Assembly: GCA_041390025.1 (NCBI GenBank)
Contig: JAWKQR010000013.1
Span: 62,001 to 126,000 of the forward strand
DNA from: JBFFMO01 sp041390025
Lineage (GTDB): Bacteria; Myxococcota_A; Bradymonadia; Bradymonadales; Bradymonadaceae
DNA length: 64,000 nucleotides
Direction of reading: 5' to 3'
The notes beneath the pieces were generated by a model. The model made no database searches and was not told where the DNA came from. It saw only the letters and a list, made by a program, of their open reading frames with translations. Position numbers and translations under genes: made by a program. This document shows positions 57,124 to 64,000 of this stretch, piece after piece (the first letter of the stretch is position 1; every line of letters begins with the position of its first letter).

Positions 57124-58980
57124 TCATTTGAAGCGCTGGAAACCTTCTGTCTTGAGTGTCTTCATGTAGTCGTCCAGGGCGCGCTTGACCTTCCCGCTCA
57201 GCATCACGGCCCCGATGATGTTGGGGAACGCCATCGACAGAATCATGAGGTCTGAGAAGTCCAGAACGTTTTGGAGACTGGACACGCAGCCAAGCCATAC
57301 AAAGAAGCAAAACAGGTAGCGGTATGGCATGGCTTGCTCTTTTCCGAACAAGAACGACCAGCAGCGTTCGCCGTAGTAGCTCCACGAGATCATCGTTGAG
57401 AAGGCGAAGAGAATAACCGACACCGACAGCAACAAGCTGGCATAGCTGGACAGAGATTCTTCGAAGGCCGCCGCCGTAAGCTCCACGCCTTCAAGGCCGG
57501 CCGTGGTGGGGTCGGCGTAGACGCCCGTGATCACGACCACGATCCCCGTCATGAAACAAATGACGATGGTGTCGATAAATGGCTCCAGCAGGGCCACCAA
57601 TCCCTCACGAACGGGGTACTTGGTGCGTGCCGCGGAGTGTGCGATCGCCGCCGAGCCCACACCGGCTTCGTTGCTAAACGCGGCCCGTTTGACGCCGGTG
57701 ATGAACACACCCAACGCGCCACCGTACATCGCGTCGGGGTTAAACGCCTGCCCAAGAATCAACGCTACCGCGTGGGGCACATCCGCGTGGTGGATCAACA
57801 GGATGACCATGCCACACAAGACATAAAGCACGCACATGAAGGGTACGATCTTGTCAGCGACTGCACCAATGCGCTTGATGCCGCCGACGATCACCAATCC
57901 AACGAGCACCGCCAACAGCAGTCCGTAGAGCCATCCAAGGTGGCCCGAACCGCCATGAAGAGCTTCCGCGTTTTGAAGCTTGTAGCCCTCCGGTGCGGTC
58001 CACTTCACGTTTCGGCCTTCAACGACGCCAAACTCCAACACCGAAATGGCATCCGCCGGTACGTTGAACTCGGGGCCGGAGGCTCGGGCACGAACGTCGA
58101 GCCGGTAGGTCCACATGCCGTCGTAGTCTTTCCAATCTTCCGGCGAGACGTTCACGTCAGCGACGGGCTGAAACGTCTTGCCGTCCGCCGTTTGGAACCG
58201 AATCAGATGCTTCTTGAACGAAATCGCTTCCGCTTTTGGGGCATAGATGGTCACGCCACCTTCCGCATGCCCCCCGCCAAGCGCAGGGATCAGGCCGGCA
58301 ACGGCTAGGAAACTCTGGTTGGCTTGGAACATGTTGCCACCGCCAAACGATCCCAAGATGCACAGCACTGCGAACATGGTGGAGAGCACCACGCCGAGGC
58401 GCTTGAACCCAAGTTCGGCGAGCCCGTCGCGCAGATAAACCATCGGGCCGCCGACCACGTGCCCATCTTCGTCGACTTGCCGGTACATTTGCCCCAACGT
58501 GCATTCGGCAAATTTCGAGGTCATCCCGAAGAATGCCGCAGCCATCATCCAAAACACGGCGCCCGGGCCGCCGATGGAAACGGCGATAGCGACACCGGCG
58601 ATGTTTCCCAGGCCGACCGTTGCGGAAAGTGCTGAGCTCAAAGCCTGAAAGTGGCTAACCTCACCCTCGGCGGTGGGGTCGTCGTAGATCCCACGCACGA
58701 TTTGCACCGCGTGAAGCACCCCGCGAATGTTAATGAACGCGAACCGCAGCGTGAAAAACACGGCTCCGGAGATGAGCACCAAGACCACCAACGGCATCTC
58801 GATGCCGGGCACCGCCCAGAAGATCCCCGTCGCGAGGAAGCCCACGACGCCGCCGAGTGCATCGTTGACAGTCGCCTGCATTCTGTCGACGTCACCGCCG
58901 GTGAAGATCCCAAGGATGGAGACGAACAACAGCAGAACAATGATGGCCGCGTACTGACGCGCGTATCGAGTAAAACCCAT
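57124..58980 (-). CDS. AGCS-family sodium:alanine/glycine symporter with a large soluble insert
   Basis: 618 residues from ATG 58980. Family blocks: IEMPLVVLVLISGAVFFTLR, ALSATVGLGNIAGVAIAVSI, GGPGAVFWMMAAAFFGMTSK, FAECTLGQMYRQ, GGPMVYLRDGL, GGGNMFQANQSF, FSNEAGVGSAAIAHSAA, FMTGIVVVITG, FSTMISWSYYGERCWSFLFG. Usual members have 450-550 residues. Between NMFQANQ and the next helix (LYGLLLAVLVGLVIVGGIKR) is an extra soluble stretch of about 110 residues (234-348) containing VSPEDWKDYDGMWTYRLDVR. A GTG/ATG further upstream (59019) is possible but has no ribosome site. Confidence 0.93.
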   Translation of the reverse strand: MGFTRYARQYAAIIVLLLFVSILGIFTGGDVDRMQATVNDALGGVVGFLATGIFWAVPGIEMPLVVLVLISGAVFFTLRFAFINIRGVLHAVQIVRGIYDDPTAEGEVSHFQALSSALSATVGLGNIAGVAIAVSIGGPGAVFWMMAAAFFGMTSKFAECTLGQMYRQVDEDGHVVGGPMVYLRDGLAELGFKRLGVVLSTMFAVLCILGSFGGGNMFQANQSFLAVAGLIPALGGGHAEGGVTIYAPKAEAISFKKHLIRFQTADGKTFQPVADVNVSPEDWKDYDGMWTYRLDVRARASGPEFNVPADAISVLEFGVVEGRNVKWTAPEGYKLQNAEALHGGSGHLGWLYGLLLAVLVGLVIVGGIKRIGAVADKIVPFMCVLYVLCGMVILLIHHADVPHAVALILGQAFNPDAMYGGALGVFITGVKRAAFSNEAGVGSAAIAHSAARTKYPVREGLVALLEPFIDTIVICFMTGIVVVITGVYADPTTAGLEGVELTAAAFEESLSSYASLLLSVSVILFAFSTMISWSYYGERCWSFLFGKEQAMPYRYLFCFFVWLGCVSSLQNVLDFSDLMILSMAFPNIIGAVMLSGKVKRALDDYMKTLKTEGFQRFK

Positions 58981-59097
58981 ACCGACAACCCTCTTTGGGC
59001 GGATTCGTGAAATGCACAATGCGCGGGGTCATAACAAAAAGGGACACACACCCGCAAGGTCGTGCATGGTTGTCGGAGTGAATTGTGGAAAAGGGAA

Positions 59098-60708
59098 TCA
59101 GCGAGGGTGGACGCGAACGCCGCTCGCTGAGCGAAGTTCAGTGTTGCCGCCAACCCACGAGCGGTTGGTGCCATCGCGGTCGACCTTCCAGATGTCGAGG
59201 GTCGAATCGGCCAAACTCGGCTCGATCACCAGAGGATTGGTGGCGGTGAACGCCAGCTGATTTCCTTGTGGCGAAAGCTGGGCGTTGCCGATGTAGAGCA
59301 CACAGTTTTGGTCGTCCGGTTTTTGCTCGGCGGCGTTGTAGCACTTCGCATCGTCAAAGTTCTGCCCTGGGTTGCCGAACACGACGGAGTAATCCGAGCT
59401 GGTCGGTGTCAGTCGCAGGATGTCGGCATCGGGCATGTTCAGCTCGCCGCAGTCTCGTGAACCGACGACGTAAAGTCCGCCGTCCTTTCCAAACGACATG
59501 GGTGCTCGCAAATCGGTGTAAAAGAGGTCAGCTCGACCGGCAGTCAGCTCACAGCCTGGCCGAGGCGGATTTCCTTGCTGTTGTTGGCCCGGCATGCCCA
59601 AGACAACACGCCGTGGCGCGCAGACCGCTTTGTCAAGCTGTGTGTCGGCCGGGATGTCGCAGACATGAACGGGTCCACATGCGGCATCGCCACTGCAAGG
59701 CGCACCTAGGTTGTCGGCCTTGTCGAGCTCGATGAAATGAATCGCGAGCTGGATGGACGTGCAGCGCCCGAAACGTCCACATCGCTCGCCCACGCCCGTA
59801 CAATCGGAAGCGTCGGTACACGCGTTGGTATCGAGCGGTGCCTTGGTGGTCATCACGGCCAGGTATTTTCCATCGGCCGAGACAGCAGCCGGCACATCCC
59901 CGCCGAAGTAGCTGCCGGAGACCTCTTGGTAGTTCTGCGAGTCAATGGTGTAGATCTTGTCGGCAGCAGTCACAGGCGTGCCCAGCGCGCTTACCGAGAT
60001 GTCCAACGTCTGCAGCGTGGGGTTGAAGACCACCGAGAGGTTGGTGTCTGGGGAGACAAAAGCATCCCCTTCCGTCGTCTCTGAACTGCCGATGGTGCCG
60101 ATCTCGATCTCAACTCCGGCGGAATCCATGTAGTACGCGACGTTGGAGCCGTCGTTGTTTCTCACGTACAGGAGGCCGTCTTCGATCGGCTCGATGGCGC
60201 GCACGGCGGTAGCAATTGTCGTCCCGGTCCCCATCGCTTTCTTGGATGCGTCCAGCGGCGCCGCGAGCACGTCGAAGCTTCCGGGCGTGTCGACGTTGGT
60301 GGCGAGCGTGTAGAACTTGGTGAGTGACTTGTTCACCCAGCACCCTCGCAAGCAATCGACGCCATCAGGGCTGACGGTCACCGTCTCTTGGGTGGCCGTG
60401 TCGTAGAGCTTCAACGCAACCGTGCTGTCGATGGAGCTCTTGAGCGAGTACGAAATGTAGTAATCCTCGGGCGTGATGTTGTTGGCGTTGTTCGCGCCCC
60501 CGTCGGTTCCGACATCACCTCCGCAGTCTCCTCCGTCGCAGTCGACCACCGATGTCTGGACGCAGACATCGTTGCGGCACAACAATCCCGACTGGCATTC
60601 CGAGTCCACGGCACACGCCTCTCCTTCGGCCTTCTTCTTCGTGCCGGAGTTGTCGTCCGAACACGCACACGCCAAGATCGCAGTCGCCAACAGCATTCGA
60701 AGTTTCAT
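59098..60708 (-). CDS. Cys-rich lipoprotein with beta-propeller-like body
   Basis: 536 residues; MKLRMLLATAILACAC has a lipobox LACAC. After the anchor is a Cys-rich unit (GEACAVDSECQSGLLCRNDV then CV), a Cys/Gly/Asp spacer (DCDGGDCGG), then repeated strands with LSVVFNPTLQTLDISVS, TIDSQNYQEV, LAVMTTK. A second Cys-rich unit (ACTDASDCTGVGERCGRFGR then C) and third (CSGDAACGPVHVCDIPADTQ) interrupt the body. The end (AQLSPQGNQLAFTATNPLVI, STLDIWKVDRDGTNRSWVGG) reads like TolB/WD40-type propeller blades. These LGICxSD-style repeats are frequent in Myxococcota. Surface role inferred. Confidence 0.78.
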   Translation of the reverse strand: MKLRMLLATAILACACSDDNSGTKKKAEGEACAVDSECQSGLLCRNDVCVQTSVVDCDGGDCGGDVGTDGGANNANNITPEDYYISYSLKSSIDSTVALKLYDTATQETVTVSPDGVDCLRGCWVNKSLTKFYTLATNVDTPGSFDVLAAPLDASKKAMGTGTTIATAVRAIEPIEDGLLYVRNNDGSNVAYYMDSAGVEIEIGTIGSSETTEGDAFVSPDTNLSVVFNPTLQTLDISVSALGTPVTAADKIYTIDSQNYQEVSGSYFGGDVPAAVSADGKYLAVMTTKAPLDTNACTDASDCTGVGERCGRFGRCTSIQLAIHFIELDKADNLGAPCSGDAACGPVHVCDIPADTQLDKAVCAPRRVVLGMPGQQQQGNPPRPGCELTAGRADLFYTDLRAPMSFGKDGGLYVVGSRDCGELNMPDADILRLTPTSSDYSVVFGNPGQNFDDAKCYNAAEQKPDDQNCVLYIGNAQLSPQGNQLAFTATNPLVIEPSLADSTLDIWKVDRDGTNRSWVGGNTELRSASGVRVHPR

Positions 60709-60782
60709 CTACACACTCGCTCAAGGTGGAGCGCTTCCGCGCAAAATTCAGCAATAGCAGATACCCAATCGCAGCCCCAATA

Positions 60783-61169
60783 TCAACCTCGGGCAGCCTC
60801 GCCGCGTTCCAAGCGCTTGGCCTCTTCCCACAGGGAATCCATTTCTTCGAGGGTGGAGGCCTCGGGCGACGAGCCACGTCGATGGAGTTGCTCGGTCACG
60901 TAGGCGAAGCGCCGTGAGAACTTGGCATTCGTGCCGTCCAACGCTTGACCGGGGTCGACGTCGCATTTGCGTGCGACATTCACGACCGAAAACAGCAGGT
61001 CGCCGAGCTCATCTGAAATCCCGTGCCCGCACCGGAGCGCCTCGAGAAGTTCGTTGGCTTCCTCGATGACCTTCTCAAGGGCTTGCTCAGTTCTGGGCCA
61101 ATCAAACCCGAGCTGGGCCGCATCGGTTGAGATGGACATCGCACGACTCAGTGCATCATCGTTTTTCAT
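60783..61169 (-). CDS. Short MazG nucleotide pyrophosphohydrolase
   Basis: 128 residues, ATG 61169 with GGAG. One MazG domain: LGFDWPRTEQALEKVIEEAN, ELLEAL (ExxE), ISDELGDLLFSVVNVARKCD (EXXD), PGQALDGTNAKFSRRFAYVT. E. coli MazG has two such domains and about 263 residues; this equals only the C-terminal one. House-cleaning dNTP/NTP pyrophosphatase. A longer frame runs 297 bases further back but lacks conserved residues. Divergent to the TPR/zinc-ribbon membrane protein. Confidence 0.88.
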   Translation of the reverse strand: MKNDDALSRAMSISTDAAQLGFDWPRTEQALEKVIEEANELLEALRCGHGISDELGDLLFSVVNVARKCDVDPGQALDGTNAKFSRRFAYVTEQLHRRGSSPEASTLEEMDSLWEEAKRLERGEAARG

Positions 61170-61259
61170 CGGTACTCCGTTGGAGCTTGAAAGGGCTGGC
61201 GTGTGCGAACTACACTGTGACTGGAAAGTTTTCCAAATATCCGAGCCGGACTGTGTGTT

Positions 61260-63244
61260 GTGAATAGCGTTTTCCACATATTCAGTCGCTTGTGTGTGTT
61301 GATGGCCGCGTTGCTGGTTGTTGCGACCGCCTCCCCCGCGCATGCACAACGCGACGCGAGCCTTGAGAAACTCCTCAAGGACGCCAACCTTGAAGGGCGT
61401 GCGGCCGACACGAGTCCGATTCCCAAGTCTAATGTCGCTGAGGTCAACCTGCAGGTCCATTGGCAACTTTGGAAACGGGTTGTGGGGACGAACAAGCCGG
61501 GGTGGATGAACTCCAAGCGCTGCAGCACGACGGTCGGAGCGTGGGCCGGGTTAACCAAGTGACCAAGGCAACCGCGGTCATGCTCGTGGCCGGTCGGCAG
61601 AAGGACGTGGCGGACGGCCACGAGATGTTCTTGGCGGCGCAGCGACTTGCGCCGGATCTGCCCTACCCCTACTTCGCACACGCTTCGTACCTTATCGACC
61701 GCGACATCGGCGGATTCGCGCGATGGGTATCGGCGGGCTTGAAGGGCTACCGCGTGGCTTGGCAATGGCCGGACACGCGCTTCCCATGGTCCCTGAAGCT
61801 GCTCGTGTTTGGGCTCTTGGCGCTGCTTGCGGCATCGTTCGCGTTCATCGTGGCGCAGACGGTACGCCAGTTCGGCATCGTGGCCTACGATCTTGCACGT
61901 GTCCTGCCCAAGGGTTTCTCAAGCAATCAGACCGTCGTTCTTTTGCTCGGCATCATCATCGTGCCCGGGGTTGTTCTGAAGTCCCCGCTCCTCGCGCTGC
62001 TCACGTTGGGTGCTTTGCTTAGCGTGAGCATGCGATGGAACGAGCGGTTTGTGGCTGCGTTAGTCTTCGCATTGTTGGCGTCGATGCCGTGGGTGGACCG
62101 AACGGCGGACAATCTCGCGAGTTACTCAGCGAGCCCGGCGCAGGCGTTGTTCACAGCGCAGTATGTGGCGTGTGATGCCGCGTGCATTGAGGACCTCAGC
62201 GCCAGAAGGCAGGCGTCTCCCGACGACGCCTACGTTCTGTTCACCGAACTTCTCGCTTTGTATCGCACCGGCGACAAATCAGCCATGAAGCGCATCGTTG
62301 AGGAGGTCCCCTCGACGTCATGGCCTGCCGCCGTCGCGCCGTACGCATACAATTTGGCAGGGGTCGCGGAACTTGCGTTGGGCAACGCCGACCCGGCGTT
62401 GGACTGGTTTCAGAAAGCATCCTCAGGCATGAACGGGCAAGCAGCGCCGGCGTTCAATGCGATGCGCGCCCACCAGATGAAAGACGACTTGGACGCGGCC
62501 TCGCGTTCGCTCGCGGAGGCGACGGCGCGGAATATCGAGCAGGTGTCGGTCTACTTGACCTACGATCGTCGTGATGTGAACAGCTTCATGATGGCGCCCG
62601 GGCTCCCGCTTGGCGTGTTTTGGGACTATCATTTGGTCACCCCACGCGAGGCGCGAAGCGTGATCACACCTTATTGGCAAGCCATCGCAGGCAAGCAGTT
62701 TGAACTTGGCATGAGTCAGTGGGTGGGGGTTGCTGGGCTGCTCTGGGTTCTTCTTTGGGGGCTGCTTCGATTGCGCGCGCGGATGAGCACACCTTGCCCG
62801 AAGTGCGGCCTAGCTCGCGACCCTAGGGACGACAAGACGACAGGAGCCCACCACCTCTGCCTTCCATGTTACCGCACGTTTGTTACGGGAGCCGGCTTGG
62901 ATTACCGGGCCCGCGTCTACAACGAGAAAGTGTTGGGTGGCCGTAGCCGGCTGCAGAGTGGACTGCGTCGCGTCGGCTCCGTCATCGCCCCAGGCGCGGG
63001 GCATCATCTGGCAGGGCGCAGCATCACCGGCTTTTCTATGGGGACCTCAGCGGTGCTTGGGTTGTTGCTGGCCGTCTTTCCCTTGGGCATCGTCAGGCCT
63101 GCCCAAGAACTCGGCTCAAACAATTGGGGCGGGGGCGTGACGGTGGGTTGGTTACTCGTGAGCATCGTGTTGCTGATCGCGCTCAACGCCGCGTTGCGTG
63201 ACATTGAGCCTGTCTCCGTTGGCCAGACGAGGCGCCCGAAATGA
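61260..63244 (+). CDS. Multi-pass membrane protein with TPR region and zinc ribbon (one frameshift)
   Basis: Signal peptide or first helix MNSVFHIFSRLCVLMAALLV; the frame changes about 61505 (GTNKPGWM joins DELQALQHDGRSVGRVNQ). A first helical-repeat part follows (FLAAQRLAPDLPYPYFAHAS), then membrane helices (LKLLVFGLLALLAASFAFIV, VVLLLGIIIVPGVVLKSPLL, RFVAALVFALLASMPWV). A TPR part (AYNLAGVAELALGNADPALD, FNAMRAHQMKDDLDAASRSL) precedes helix WVGVAGLLWVLLWGLL and a zinc ribbon CPKCGLA...HLCLPC. Two more helices end it. About 650 residues. Stop overlaps the next ATG. Such proteins in Myxococcota often accompany secretion or energy-coupling genes, but I cannot name a family. Confidence 0.75.
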
Positions 63245-63768
63245 CCCGAAAGAAGCTGCCGACACCGATCTCGATCCCCTACGAACTGCCTGATGATTTG
63301 CCGTTGGTTTCGGACAACTCTGAGCTCAGACTTGCTGACGCAGAAGTCGCCTCAGCCAGCCACAAAGGTGTGGGCGCGGTGGTTGTTCACCACCTGGTGA
63401 CGTTTTTTCAAATCCTTTTGCTGCTCGCAGTGGGGGCTTGGACCTACGTCACCTACAAGAACACCCCAGCGTTCGCCGCACCCGAGGCGGGTCAGCGCAA
63501 CGCCCTGCAGCCCTACGTGGTCGAGTCTCAGATTCAAAGGATCGACCAAGCGTTGCGCGTTTACGAGTCGTTGAATGAAAAGTACCCCGTTTCGCTGGAT
63601 CTTCTGGTCGAAGACGGCCTGCTTCAAGCGTCCGATGTTGACTATCCGTCGGGAACAACTTACCGCTACCAGCGGTTTGGCGAGGGCTTCAAACTTGAAG
63701 GCCCTCGAATTGTGGCACCCGTGGACGCCCCCGAAGGCGACGCCTTGATCTTCGACGAGCAACAGTGA
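63241..63768 (+). CDS. Single-pass membrane protein of unknown function
   Basis: 175 residues, ATG 63241 overlapping the previous stop (ATGA). Cytoplasmic start about 50 residues, one helix (LVTFFQILLLLAVGAWTYVT), then a small periplasmic domain (VVESQIQRIDQALRVYESLN, EKYPVSLDLLVEDGLLQ) reminiscent of pseudopilin/PulG-type C-terminal parts or DUF-type motifs in which YP-LD-LV marks a processed pilin-like repeat. The stop overlaps the PhoH start (GTGA). Confidence 0.65.
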   Translation: MTRKKLPTPISIPYELPDDLPLVSDNSELRLADAEVASASHKGVGAVVVHHLVTFFQILLLLAVGAWTYVTYKNTPAFAAPEAGQRNALQPYVVESQIQRIDQALRVYESLNEKYPVSLDLLVEDGLLQASDVDYPSGTTYRYQRFGEGFKLEGPRIVAPVDAPEGDALIFDEQQ

Positions 63769-64000
63769 CTGAATTCACCCTTCAAATGCATTTTGACGAG
63801 CCCGAAGTGGCTCGTTTCATCTTTGGACAGCGCGACGAACACCTTCGGTTGATTGAGCGCTCGCTGGATATCTCGATCGGGGCGCGTGACGGCGACCTCT
63901 CCATCCAAGGCGCCAAACGTGACGTGACGACGGCTGAGTTGGCCCTGCTCCAGCTCTATGCGTTGGGCAAGAAGGGATTCGTCTTGTCTCCGGCCGACGT
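63765..64000 (+). CDS. PhoH-family ATPase (YbeZ-like), N-terminal part
   Basis: Starts at GTG 63765 overlapping the previous stop and runs off the window. The 78 visible residues (FTLQMHFDEPEVARFIFGQR, DEHLRLIERSLDISIGARDG, DLSIQGAKRDVTTAELALLQ) match the N-terminal KH-like part of PhoH/YbeZ (F..P...LFG..D.HL..IE...). The P-loop is beyond the edge. In many bacteria phoH is followed by ybeY (rRNA maturation). Confidence 0.78.
   Translation, partial: MTEFTLQMHFDEPEVARFIFGQRDEHLRLIERSLDISIGARDGDLSIQGAKRDVTTAELALLQLYALGKKGFVLSPAD

Noticed and set aside
1..64000. CRISPR array, insertion sequence, prophage or integrative element
   Set aside because: No direct-repeat series, transposase, integrase or phage structural motif was seen in any frame; gene content is chromosomal throughout.

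Overview
The window is GC-rich DNA with short intergenic gaps and many ATGA/GTGA start-stop overlaps. It looks like chromosomal DNA of a member of the Myxococcota (former Deltaproteobacteria, predatory or social lineage). The markers are Hanks kinases with an HRDISPQN loop, a PATAN/DUF4388 protein, an AgmX/PglI C-terminal domain protein, sigma-54 activators fused to TPR or PocR domains, and many lipoproteins, some Cys-rich. I see no rRNA, tRNA, IS element, prophage or CRISPR array.

Layout. 0-6.3 kb: MFS transporter end, deoxynucleoside kinase, small membrane ORF, DHH-CBS protein, lipoprotein, vitamin-K-carboxylase-like HTTM protein, low-MW tyrosine phosphatase and an ACC-deaminase-like PLP enzyme, almost all broken by indels. 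6.3-11 kb: two Ser/Thr kinases flanking a PIG3-like oxidoreductase and a small membrane protein. 11-14.7 kb: a beta-oxidation operon (3-hydroxyacyl-CoA dehydrogenase, crotonase, two acyl-CoA dehydrogenases) closed by a strong terminator. 14.7-19.3 kb: a lipoprotein and a very large TPR/sigma-54 regulator. 19.3-24.8 kb: cyclophilin, lipoprotein, conserved protein, purA, class V aminotransferase, dprA. 24.8-35.8 kb: PP2C phosphatase, lipoproteins, Slt-type transglycosylase, Omp85-like barrel, PocR/sigma-54 activator, AgmX-like protein, mltG, ruvX. 35.9-46.6 kb: MMPL/RND transporter, GH113-like lipoprotein, PATAN protein, AI-2E family permease, secreted protein, guaA, guaB. 46.6-51.9 kb: broken lipoprotein, broken long TPR membrane protein, methyltransferase. 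51.9-64 kb: double cyclic-nucleotide-binding protein, isolated rplC, BamB-like and YfgM-like envelope pair, outer-membrane protein, AGCS symporter, Cys-rich lipoprotein, short MazG, TPR/zinc-ribbon membrane protein, and the start of a PhoH gene.

Working themes are envelope biogenesis and peptidoglycan turnover (slt, mltG, Omp85, BamB/YfgM, AgmX), purine synthesis (purA, guaA, guaB), fatty-acid oxidation, and phospho-signalling (two kinases, PP2C, LMW-PTP, two sigma-54 activators, a cNMP receptor).

Caution on reading frames. At least twenty genes need one or more single-base corrections to read through, including purA, guaA and guaB, which are rarely dispensable. The breaks are dense at about 0.1-6.3 kb and 43.5-51 kb and sparse elsewhere, and conserved motifs return when one base is added or removed. 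I read this as consensus indel error from the assembly rather than gene decay. Coordinates for such genes span the reconstructed gene. Genes with many breaks are typed pseudogene only because the frame as given is broken.
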